64,000 bases of DNA from Gammaproteobacteria bacterium 54_18_T64. GTDB taxonomy: Bacteria > Pseudomonadota > Gammaproteobacteria > Pseudomonadales > Porticoccaceae. The notes under the pieces are model-generated. The model did not search any database, was not told the origin of the DNA, and saw nothing but the letters and a program-made list of their open reading frames with translations. The position numbers were made by a program, and so were the translations under genes. Positions 8,693 through 16,400 of the stretch are shown piece after piece. Numbering within the stretch: position 1 is the first letter of the stretch; every line of letters begins with the position of its first letter. The DNA is taken from contig MAAU01000009.1 of the NCBI GenBank assembly GCA_002162825.1, positions 25,349 to 89,348 on the forward strand, written 5' to 3'.

Positions 8693-10273
8693 ATGGTAGC
8701 TACCCCACTATTAGAGCGCTCGACGACAGCGCGGCAAAAATTCAAGCGCCAGGGACTAGCCATTTACAGCCTCAGCTGCGCCCTCAGCCTACTGCTCTTT
8801 TTTGCCTATGGCGCCATAGAGGGCACCCTCAACGACGATGGCATCAATTATATTTACGCCGCTCACGCCCTGGCGGAAGGCCTACCAGAACAAGCAAAGA
8901 GCTATCGCCCAGAAACGCTGTTCTATAGCCAAATCACCCTCCTCTCCTCCCTCAGCGGACTCGAACTCTACACCAGTGCCCAGGTCCTCAGTCTTTTTTG
9001 GCAAGTTCTGCTAGGTGCGGGCTTTATTGCCATCGTGCGCTGCTTCGATACCTCGCTGCCAGGCCAGATCATCGCCCTGGCGGTATTTTTCAGTATCGCC
9101 AACCTCAATCATTTACGCCCCGACATTATTCGTGGCTTTGGCTTTTGGGCCCTGCAGTTGTGGGCTGTCTGGGCAGGCCTGAACCTGCTCAAGAGTAAAG
9201 CCTGGCGCTTTGCTCTGCTCTGGCTAGGCCTCAGCACCGCGGCAACACTCTACCGTGTCGAGGGCACGGTCTACCTCTTGCTAATCCCTCTTTTAGCCCT
9301 GTTACAAAGGCTATTTACTGGGGAATTCGGGGTCAATAAAGGATTAAACTTAGTCGGCCTGATGATTGTTCTGGCAGCACTGGTTTATCTAGTTGCTCCC
9401 CCTGAACAACAGCGGTCAAGCGCTGATCAAGAACAATTGCTAACGACACAAGGTTTCTCTGCGACGGATAAATTGCACAAGGAACTGACCACGCTCAGAC
9501 TCGCCGCTGAAAATTTTAGTCGGCTCAAGAACAATATCCGCGAAATAATGCCCAGCAAATGGGCTCAGCGCAGTGTCAATGACCTGCTGATTGGCGGTTT
9601 TATTTTTCATCTATTACTGACCATCATCAGCACCACCAACACCCCCCTGCTGGCCCTGTCCCTTTATCGCAGCAATATTAAACGCCCCATACTCAGCGAC
9701 CCCCAGCACAAACTGTTGGCAAGCTACATCCTGATCGGGTTTATTGTCGGCCTAGTCAGTGTCTACAATAAATTTTTTATCAGCCAGCGCTATATTATGC
9801 TCACGGCAATTCTGCTCTGCATCCCCGTCACATTGCTGTTAAGTCAAACGTATCAACGCCTGGCTAAGTCCCATCAAAGCGCTCCACGCCCCTGGAAATA
9901 TCTCATCTTCGCCCTACCCCTACTCATCTGCCTCTATCCACTGAGCCGGCAAAATGATGACAAACTCTATATCCAGGAAGCAGCTCACTGGGTCCAAGAA
10001 AACCTGGGTGACGAGCATAAGATCTATTTTAACGAGCAGAAAGTCGCCTTTTACACCGCAGATTACGCCAACGACAGCTTTAAAAAACCCTATAAAAGCA
10101 TAGAAAGTTTACTGCGCGAGGGTTATCAATATGCTGTATTGTACGGCCGTAAGAGCGCAGATAAGCAGCCACTACAAGAGAGTCTGCGGGAGCGGGAGCT
10201 GCTACTAAAAACCTTCCAGAACAGTCGAGGTCGCTCGGTCCATGTCTATAAACTGCCGATACCACGCCCTTAG
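8693..10273 (+). CDS. polytopic membrane protein, possible GT-C (PMT/ArnT-like) glycosyltransferase
   Basis: 526 residues with many hydrophobic segments (the first about 25-45, then several between 95 and 240, and again about 300-420). After the first segment comes an acidic loop (NDDGINYIYAAHALAEGL, from about residue 52) like the Asp-bearing first periplasmic loop of GT-C enzymes that use polyprenyl-phosphate sugars. A soluble C-terminal domain of ~90 residues follows the last membrane helix. Position between a GT9 enzyme and LPS kinases suggests periplasmic-side decoration of lipid A or core. The family assignment rests on topology and the acidic loop only. Confidence 0.6.
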   Translation: MVATPLLERSTTARQKFKRQGLAIYSLSCALSLLLFFAYGAIEGTLNDDGINYIYAAHALAEGLPEQAKSYRPETLFYSQITLLSSLSGLELYTSAQVLSLFWQVLLGAGFIAIVRCFDTSLPGQIIALAVFFSIANLNHLRPDIIRGFGFWALQLWAVWAGLNLLKSKAWRFALLWLGLSTAATLYRVEGTVYLLLIPLLALLQRLFTGEFGVNKGLNLVGLMIVLAALVYLVAPPEQQRSSADQEQLLTTQGFSATDKLHKELTTLRLAAENFSRLKNNIREIMPSKWAQRSVNDLLIGGFIFHLLLTIISTTNTPLLALSLYRSNIKRPILSDPQHKLLASYILIGFIVGLVSVYNKFFISQRYIMLTAILLCIPVTLLLSQTYQRLAKSHQSAPRPWKYLIFALPLLICLYPLSRQNDDKLYIQEAAHWVQENLGDEHKIYFNEQKVAFYTADYANDSFKKPYKSIESLLREGYQYAVLYGRKSADKQPLQESLRERELLLKTFQNSRGRSVHVYKLPIPRP

Positions 10274-10350
10274 CCCAGCGCTGCCAGACCCAATAGATCA
10301 CGCTGCAGATCACACGATCCCTTCATCGCCACCCTCTACGGTAAGTAATA

Positions 10351-11199
10351 ATGCCCCGCAAATACCGTGATTTTACCTTCGAGAGCGCTGGGCGCTGGCG
10401 TTTTTATCGGAATAAAACACTAGAGCTTAGCGAAGCCCTAAGCTCAGTTGGCTCTGAAGTGCCAGCGACCCATCTGCTAAGCGAGCGACAGGAGATAGCC
10501 GCTTCACAACACTCCCATGTCTGTCGAGCAGTACTGAGCAATGGTGGCGAGGCCCTTAGCGTCTACCTCAAGGGCATGGCTTTCAAATCCCCCCGCGATG
10601 CCATCAAGCAACAACTCGGTAAAAGTCGCGCTATTAAAGCCTTTGAAGCAGAGCAACTACTGCAGTCCCTCGGGTTCACCACGCCAACCACTCTACTCAC
10701 GGGATGGCGGCAACGGCTCTTTTACAAGGATAGTTTTTTTACCCTCAGCGCGGCGCTGAGCGATTACGATGACCTCTACACCACAGTGGCCCAACTCGGG
10801 GAACAAACAAACTCACAAAAGAGGGCTTTCATCGAGCAATTTGCCGAAATTATTGCCCGCATGCACAGAAAAAATATCGGCCACGGCGATCTGCGCGCAG
10901 GCAATGTCATGTGCCGGCATGCCGGGGGCTGGCAATTCGCATTTATCGACAACGAGCGCACTCGACAGTATATAAAGCTACCGGAAAATATACGCATTAA
11001 AAACCTGGTCCAGCTAAACCTCCTGCTCAGCCCCGTCATTTCCAGGACTGACAGACAGCGATTTTTCAATCACTATTCGAGATTTTGCTATGGGCAAACT
11101 AACAAAGAGCTGCTCGGCAAAGTCATCGCAAAGACCCGCAAGCGGCTTAAAATAATGCTGGCGAAAGAGAAAATAGAGGCCACTGATTTATGGCTATAG
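10351..11199 (+). CDS. LPS kinase family protein (Kdo/WaaP-type)
   Basis: 282 residues with the protein-kinase-like fold of LPS core kinases: GHGDLRAGNVM with catalytic Asp180 and Asn185, and the metal-binding Asp in FIDNE (Asp200). It probably phosphorylates a Kdo or heptose of the inner core in the cytoplasm. It overlaps the next kinase gene by ten bases and follows the membrane GT by 77 bases. Its basic N terminus and lack of hydrophobic segments fit a peripheral enzyme. It differs from WaaP (HRDLY motif), so the substrate hydroxyl is probably different. Confidence 0.8.
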   Translation: MPRKYRDFTFESAGRWRFYRNKTLELSEALSSVGSEVPATHLLSERQEIAASQHSHVCRAVLSNGGEALSVYLKGMAFKSPRDAIKQQLGKSRAIKAFEAEQLLQSLGFTTPTTLLTGWRQRLFYKDSFFTLSAALSDYDDLYTTVAQLGEQTNSQKRAFIEQFAEIIARMHRKNIGHGDLRAGNVMCRHAGGWQFAFIDNERTRQYIKLPENIRIKNLVQLNLLLSPVISRTDRQRFFNHYSRFCYGQTNKELLGKVIAKTRKRLKIMLAKEKIEATDLWL

Positions 11200-11963
11200 C
11201 AGGCGAGAAGAACAAATATCGCGCCATCGTCAAACAGCAATTGGGCGATGCCGAACTCTTTGAAAGCATCAATTCGACACAGATCAGCCCCCCCTATCGC
11301 ATCAAGGGCACAATGTCTCGAAATGCATTCGGCGATACAACGGCGAACATTATCGACGGCATTGACTCGCTGTTAGAAAGTGGCGACATTATTAAAACAG
11401 ACCGGGCAACCACGGTTGCCAAAACAAGGATCTCTGACCGCGATGTCATTATCAAACGCTACAATAATCAGGGCTTTTTAAATTCACTAAAATACACACT
11501 GGCTGGCTCTCGAGCCAGACGGGTATGGCGTGAAACCCACTTACTACAACAACTGAATATTGCCACGCCCACTGCCCTGGGCTACTTTGACGTGCTACAT
11601 AAGGGAAGGGTCATACGCTCCTATTTGATCAACGAGTTCTGCCCGGAGCCTATTCTGCACTACCTGCTGCTCGACAAGCTCATCCCCATCAACGACTGGC
11701 CAAAAATCGTAGGATTAGTGCGCGAGCTGCTGTGTGATCTACACGGCAAGGGTGTTACTCACGGCGATATAAAGCACTCCAACATCATTTATGAACGGGG
11801 AAAACTTATTTTGATAGACCTGGATTCGCTAATCATCCATCGCACCACAAAGTCCCTGCAACGGCATATAAAGAAAGATCTGTCGGCATTTGAGCGAAAA
11901 ATAAACTCGGATCCCGAGGAATATATAAAAAGAAAAAAGATCGAATTAAATATTAGCGATTAA
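11190..11963 (+). CDS. second LPS kinase family protein
   Basis: 257 residues. The kinase signature is complete: a candidate ATP-binding Lys in DVIIKRY (Lys89), THGDIKHSNII with catalytic Asp193 and Asn198, and LIDLD with Asp210. About 65 N-terminal residues precede the kinase fold and match nothing I recognise. The start codon lies inside the end of the preceding kinase gene (ten-base overlap), so the two are translationally linked. The stop overlaps, tail to tail, that of the acyltransferase gene on the other strand. Confidence 0.8.
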   Translation: MAIAGEKNKYRAIVKQQLGDAELFESINSTQISPPYRIKGTMSRNAFGDTTANIIDGIDSLLESGDIIKTDRATTVAKTRISDRDVIIKRYNNQGFLNSLKYTLAGSRARRVWRETHLLQQLNIATPTALGYFDVLHKGRVIRSYLINEFCPEPILHYLLLDKLIPINDWPKIVGLVRELLCDLHGKGVTHGDIKHSNIIYERGKLILIDLDSLIIHRTTKSLQRHIKKDLSAFERKINSDPEEYIKRKKIELNISD

Positions 11964-12385
11964 ATCTTTCTCATATACGGCTCAAAGCGCGAGGCATAAA
12001 TTGTTTTTGCCGGAACATCTTTCAAAACAGTTGCCCCCGCACCAATAATGGCGTCATCACCGACCGTCACATTGCCAAGAATAATCACACCAGGGCCTAT
12101 CTGCACCCTGTCACCAATCACGGGATAGCCGCCATCGAGATTGCCCAGGGTAACGTTATGGCGAATATTACATTGCTCGCCAATTTTCACCTTGCTGCCG
12201 ATTACCAGGCCAACCGGATGCCAAATTATCGTGGATTTTGGAATCTTGGAAATATTCATATCACACGAGGTCAGCAAACGAAAATCCCAACCACGGGCAA
12301 TCACCACCAACAGATCCCGGATAAAGTTTCGAAAGCGTTTAATCTTGTGTAAAAGAGGTCTTATTATTTTTCGGTAAATCGACAT
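11960..12385 (-). CDS. left-handed beta-helix acyltransferase (serine acetyltransferase-like)
   Basis: 141 residues from ATG 12385; a GTG at 12397 is an alternative start. Hexapeptide repeats are evident from about residue 60 to 130 (VIGSKVKIG, NIRHNVTLG, VIGDRVQIG, VIILGNVTVG, AIIGAGATV). The catalytic His of this family is probably in IRHNVTLG. The C-terminal YASRFEPYMRKI resembles small serine O-acetyltransferase-like enzymes of polysaccharide clusters. It is the last gene of the glnE-ilvE-waaFGP operon, 20 bases after waaP, so it probably O-acetylates a core or O-antigen sugar. Confidence 0.75.
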   Translation of the reverse strand: MSIYRKIIRPLLHKIKRFRNFIRDLLVVIARGWDFRLLTSCDMNISKIPKSTIIWHPVGLVIGSKVKIGEQCNIRHNVTLGNLDGGYPVIGDRVQIGPGVIILGNVTVGDDAIIGAGATVLKDVPAKTIYASRFEPYMRKI

Positions 12386-12405
12386 AAGCAAGTCCACTGT
12401 AAATA

Positions 12406-13230
12406 CTACGTAAAAGGCAATACTGGCAAGCGCTTAAAATCCCTACGATACAATTGTATTGCGCGCTTTGTCACACTATCAAGCAGCACATCATGACTAC
12501 TAAAGATTTCACGCAGAGGCATATCGAAATAAATCTTTAAAAAAAGATAGACATCCTTTTTTGTCAGACCAATATCCAGTGATGAAAAATAAATACTGGC
12601 GATATCTTTCACCAGCCAGCGGCGCGGCACCACCGCCCTCATTTGAGCGCGATGCAAATCGACGAGAAAGAGCCGAGGATCCTGCTTGGCCTTGTCCGGA
12701 TCCGATGACAAGTCGAGCAAAAAATGACAAATATACAAGTCGCGATGGTTAATCCCAGCACCGTGAATCGTCCGCGCTATCATCGCCACCTTACGGATTA
12801 AGGCCCGCCGCTCACTGGTTGCCGGCGGCTTACTCGGCCACTGTTCCGCGTATTGCGCCAAACTCAAGGTATTACTTAATTCTTCGGTGACCAGAAAAGA
12901 AAGTTTTTTTGCAGGATTATGGCCTTTACAACCATAGGCCAGAGCCTTCAAGGAATCGAGCCCCAACTCGTGAACACGATTAATGGCCAGCCATTCATTC
13001 GAGGCCCCGGTGACGGGCATTTTCAATTGTAGAAAATTTTTAATAATTTCTCGCCAGCCAATACCGGTATGCATCTTGCGATAATAGGTTTTTCCCGCCA
13101 GCTGAAACTTCAGGGTTTGACGCCCCTCCTTATCGCGAACCACCTCACCATCCACCGCTTGCAACAAAGCAAACACATCTTTATCGCGCCAGAGTTCTTG
13201 CAGTTCACCCCGGAGAATTAGTTCAGACAC
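12406..13230 (-). CDS. waaP: LPS core heptose(I) kinase
   Basis: Phosphorylates heptose I of the inner core, a step required in several gammaproteobacteria for outer-membrane stability. 274 residues, the usual length. The motif INHRDLYICHFLL (from residue 160) carries the catalytic Asp164, LFLVDLHRAQMR the metal-binding Asp191, and the RWLVKDIASIYFS segment is characteristic of WaaP. The GTG start lies inside the 3' end of waaG (13-base overlap), as expected for a coupled operon. Confidence 0.95.
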   Translation of the reverse strand: MSELILRGELQELWRDKDVFALLQAVDGEVVRDKEGRQTLKFQLAGKTYYRKMHTGIGWREIIKNFLQLKMPVTGASNEWLAINRVHELGLDSLKALAYGCKGHNPAKKLSFLVTEELSNTLSLAQYAEQWPSKPPATSERRALIRKVAMIARTIHGAGINHRDLYICHFLLDLSSDPDKAKQDPRLFLVDLHRAQMRAVVPRRWLVKDIASIYFSSLDIGLTKKDVYLFLKIYFDMPLREIFSSHDVLLDSVTKRAIQLYRRDFKRLPVLPFT

Positions 13231-14378
13231 TGGCTCGCACTCTTTTCATCAGCAAGTTTTTCCATAATATCGATAGCTACCTGGGGGCGACTATAAACAT
13301 CACTCGTCGCGGCAAAATTTTTACCCTTTTGATGCCACTGATCTCCCGACACGGTGAGAGCTCGAACAATCGCGGTAACATAATCATCGGCGTTAAAGGG
13401 GCTCGTTATTACCGCGCCCATCTCCCCATCTCGCACATAGTGAGCATAGCCACAGACATCACTCGCCACCACCGGCAAACCGGCGATCATGGCTTCGAGC
13501 AAAGCATTGCCGGTATTTTCTTTATAGGCGGGATGCAGCAGCACATCGGCCGCCTGCAATAAATTGGGCACATCATCGCGGCCGCCGAGAAAACGTACGC
13601 GCTCAACTAAGCCAAGCTTTTGCGCCTGGCGAACAAATGACTCTCGCTTGTCATCACCCACTACCAGTAATACGCCATCCACTCCCTGCTCACACAGTGT
13701 ATGCAAAGCGCTAATACTACGATCCAGGCCTTTGGTTTTATAACCGGAACCAAGGGCTAAAAAGCACTGTTGGTCGCCAGTTAAGCCCAGGTTCTCGCGA
13801 GTTGCGCGGCGAATCTCCCGCCAGTTTTCGGGAGCCACCCGATTAGTGGCAATCCCCGGCGGCAAGGTATGAAAGCGATTTTCTGCCGTGCCGTGGCACT
13901 GTACAAAGCGCTTTCGCTCGGGGCGAGAAACCTCAAGAATTTGTGTTTTCGAGTCGGCAGCAAACACCGCTTGCTCAAGTTTTAAATAGGCTTTTGTGCG
14001 AGGCGCAAGACGATAGAAAAAGCCTCGTTCGCAATGTGCTTTATAGGAAAAACAGGAATCGGCCGCGTAATACAAATCGAGTCCCGGCCACTTATTAAAA
14101 CCAACCAGTAAATCGTGGCCCTTTAATTTCGGGCCTAGATCGGCGGCAAAATTTTCCATACGCGCCGCATTATCCCAGCCTCGTGCAGGGATCACTTGTA
14201 GATCAATATCTTCCGGACACTCGCCCTGCCAGGCACTGCAATAAATAGTGACGCCATGGCCACGTGTAATAGCCTCCAGGGCCATCGCCAGCATATTGCG
14301 CTGCAAGCCACCGAAGGGAAAATACTTGTAGAGTGCGAAGGCAAGCTTCAAGGGGGGTAGATCATTAGCACCGGCCAT
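13218..14378 (-). CDS. waaG: LPS core glycosyltransferase WaaG (GT4)
   Basis: Adds the first hexose of the outer core from a UDP-sugar onto heptose II. 386 residues with a GT-B fold. The N terminus has the acceptor-binding glycine loop (FPFGGLQRNM) and C-terminal residues 287-295 give the retaining GT4 EX7E motif within HPAYKENTGNALLEAM. WaaG-typical segments FNKWPGLDLYYAADSC and YLKLEQAVFA are present. The start is three bases after the waaF stop. Whether glucose or galactosamine is transferred cannot be told from sequence alone. Confidence 0.94.
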   Translation of the reverse strand: MAGANDLPPLKLAFALYKYFPFGGLQRNMLAMALEAITRGHGVTIYCSAWQGECPEDIDLQVIPARGWDNAARMENFAADLGPKLKGHDLLVGFNKWPGLDLYYAADSCFSYKAHCERGFFYRLAPRTKAYLKLEQAVFAADSKTQILEVSRPERKRFVQCHGTAENRFHTLPPGIATNRVAPENWREIRRATRENLGLTGDQQCFLALGSGYKTKGLDRSISALHTLCEQGVDGVLLVVGDDKRESFVRQAQKLGLVERVRFLGGRDDVPNLLQAADVLLHPAYKENTGNALLEAMIAGLPVVASDVCGYAHYVRDGEMGAVITSPFNADDYVTAIVRALTVSGDQWHQKGKNFAATSDVYSRPQVAIDIMEKLADEKSASQCLN

Positions 14379-14381
14379 AAG

Positions 14382-15431
14382 TCAGGCTTGTTCGGGTACA
14401 GGGGTATCGACAAGCTTGTCCAGCGCCGCTACGACTCGATCTGGATCCAGCTCTACCAAACACTTTACATCCCCTCGCGGACACTCACGCTGAAAGCAGG
14501 GGCCGCAATCGACGGGTACCGACAACACTTCAACACAATCGCCCAACGGCGGCGTAAAGCCGGGGGAGGTGGAACCGTAAACCACCACCAGGGGTCGCGC
14601 CAATGCGGCGCTAATGTGCATTAAGCCCGAGTCGTTACTCACCACCGCAGCGGCCATGGAGAGTAAATCGATGGCTTCAGACAATTCGGTTTGCCCGGCG
14701 AGGTTGCGAATAAACGCAGCATTCGCGCCATCAATGGATGTCGCGATACTATCGCCAACGCCGGCATCGCTATCGGAACCCATCAGCCAGACCTGCCAAC
14801 CGCGCTCGAGCATGGTCTGGGCGACATGTTGGTAGTGAACCTCGGGCCAGCGCTTGGCGGGACCAAATTCGGCGCCGGGGCACAACGCCAGTACGGGCCG
14901 AGACAGATCGATTTCAAACTTATCCCGCAAGGCCGCCAGGGCCGATTCATCCACTTGCAGATGGGGACGTGGCAGCTGAGTCGGTAGAGCTTTATCCTCG
15001 TCATAAGCCAGAGCGATGAAGCGCTCAATCATCAAGGGGTAGCGCTCTTTATCGAGCAGGCGAATATCGTTGAGCAGGCCAAAGCGCATTTCACCGCGCC
15101 AGCCGACGCGCAGAGGAATGCCGGCAAAAGCGGGAATTAAGGCGGATTTTAAAGAATTGGGCAGCACATACGCTTCATCGTAAGCCTGCTTACGCAGCTG
15201 CTGCGCCAGGGCCCAGCGTTTGGGCAGAGCCAGTTCGCCGTGACCCACCGGCATGGCAATGGCTCCGCTCACCTCGGGCATGCGTTCGAGTAGCGGGCGA
15301 CTCCAGGCCGGGGCCAGCACGTCGATAATACAGTTGGGGGCTAGTTGTTTAAGGCTGGTAAATAACGTTTGCGCCATCACCATATCGCCGACCCAGGAAG
15401 GGCCGACGATCAGTATTTTTTTACTATTAAT
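14382..15431 (-). CDS. waaF: LPS heptosyltransferase II, apparent AUU start
   Basis: Transfers heptose II to heptose I (GT9). The GNDSG-like site reads SNDSGLMHISAALARP, and the C-terminal CGPCFQREC segment is typical. The family N terminus (ILIVGPSWVGDMVMAQ, with the catalytic Asp) is encoded, but upstream of its ATG at 15383, which falls after the Asp. Between the in-frame TGA and that ATG there is no ATG, GTG or TTG. Starting at ATT 15431 gives M-N-S-K-K-I-L-I-V-G and 349 residues, the family length. ATA 15416 and CTG 15413 are the only other near-cognate options. A weak GAG lies eight bases before the ATT. The gene follows ilvE by 27 bases. Confidence 0.9.
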   Translation of the reverse strand: MNSKKILIVGPSWVGDMVMAQTLFTSLKQLAPNCIIDVLAPAWSRPLLERMPEVSGAIAMPVGHGELALPKRWALAQQLRKQAYDEAYVLPNSLKSALIPAFAGIPLRVGWRGEMRFGLLNDIRLLDKERYPLMIERFIALAYDEDKALPTQLPRPHLQVDESALAALRDKFEIDLSRPVLALCPGAEFGPAKRWPEVHYQHVAQTMLERGWQVWLMGSDSDAGVGDSIATSIDGANAAFIRNLAGQTELSEAIDLLSMAAAVVSNDSGLMHISAALARPLVVVYGSTSPGFTPPLGDCVEVLSVPVDCGPCFQRECPRGDVKCLVELDPDRVVAALDKLVDTPVPEQA

Positions 15432-15458
15432 TAGTGTGTCTCAACTAATAGAAGATAT

Positions 15459-16388
15459 TTAACCGTCAATCGGCGACAGCCACTCGGGGTGCTCTTCGTT
15501 GCGACCGTGCACCGCATCAAAATAAGCCGTTTGCAGCTCAGCGGTAATCGGCCCACGCGAGCCACAACCAATCTCGCGATTATCCAGTTCGCGAATCGGC
15601 AATACTTCGGCGGCGGTACCGGTGAAGAAGGCCTCGTCGGCGATATAGACTTCGTCGCGTGTAATACGTTTTTCGCGCACCTCGTAACCGCGCTCCTGGG
15701 CCATTTGAATCACACTACCGCGGGTGATGCCGTCAAGGCAGGAGGTCAGCTCCGGGGTGTAGAGAATACCGTCACGCACGATGAAAATATTCTCGCCACT
15801 ACCCTCGGCGACGTAGCCATCGACATCCAGCAGCAGGGCCTCGTCGTAGCCGTTCTGCAGGGCCTCGCGCAGCGCCATCATCGAATTCATGTAGTTGCCG
15901 TTCGCCTTGGCCTTGCACATGGTGATATTGACGTGGTGGCGGGTATAGGAAGAGGTATGAATGCGTATGCCCTGCTCGAGGGATTCCGGACTCATATACG
16001 AGGGCCATTCCCAGGAGGCGATAATGACGTGGGTCGACAAACCATCGGCGCGCAGGCCCATGGCCTCGGAACCGAGGAAAGCCATGGGGCGCAGATAGGC
16101 CTCTTCGAGATTGTTGGCCTTCACCACATCGAGCTGGGCCTGATTCAGAGTATCCTGATCAAAGGGCATGTCCATGCCGACAATTTTTGCCGAGTTATGC
16201 AGGCGCTTGGTGTGCTCTTTCAGGCGAAAAATCGCCGTGCCCTTGTTCTCGGTATTGTAAGCGCGCACGCCTTCAAACACGCCCATGCCGTAGTGCAGGG
16301 TATGGGTCAGCACGTGCACCTTGGCATCGCGCCAGGGCACCATCTCACCATCAAACCAAATAAAACCATCGCGATCTGCAAACGACAT
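15459..16388 (-). CDS. ilvE: branched-chain amino acid aminotransferase
   Basis: Pyridoxal-phosphate enzyme (fold type IV) for the last step of valine, leucine and isoleucine synthesis. 309 residues, the family length. Recognisable segments: THTLHYGMGVFEGVRAY at the N terminus, the Schiff-base Lys in KAKANGNYMNS (about 159-161), EGSGENIF and LDGITRGSVIQMA. It is in the leftward operon 12 bases after glnE and upstream of waaF, as in Pseudomonas. In this window it pairs metabolically with ilvD at 35.4 kb. Confidence 0.96.
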   Translation of the reverse strand: MSFADRDGFIWFDGEMVPWRDAKVHVLTHTLHYGMGVFEGVRAYNTENKGTAIFRLKEHTKRLHNSAKIVGMDMPFDQDTLNQAQLDVVKANNLEEAYLRPMAFLGSEAMGLRADGLSTHVIIASWEWPSYMSPESLEQGIRIHTSSYTRHHVNITMCKAKANGNYMNSMMALREALQNGYDEALLLDVDGYVAEGSGENIFIVRDGILYTPELTSCLDGITRGSVIQMAQERGYEVREKRITRDEVYIADEAFFTGTAAEVLPIRELDNREIGCGSRGPITAELQTAYFDAVHGRNEEHPEWLSPIDG

Positions 16389-16400
16389 CGAACTACTCCT

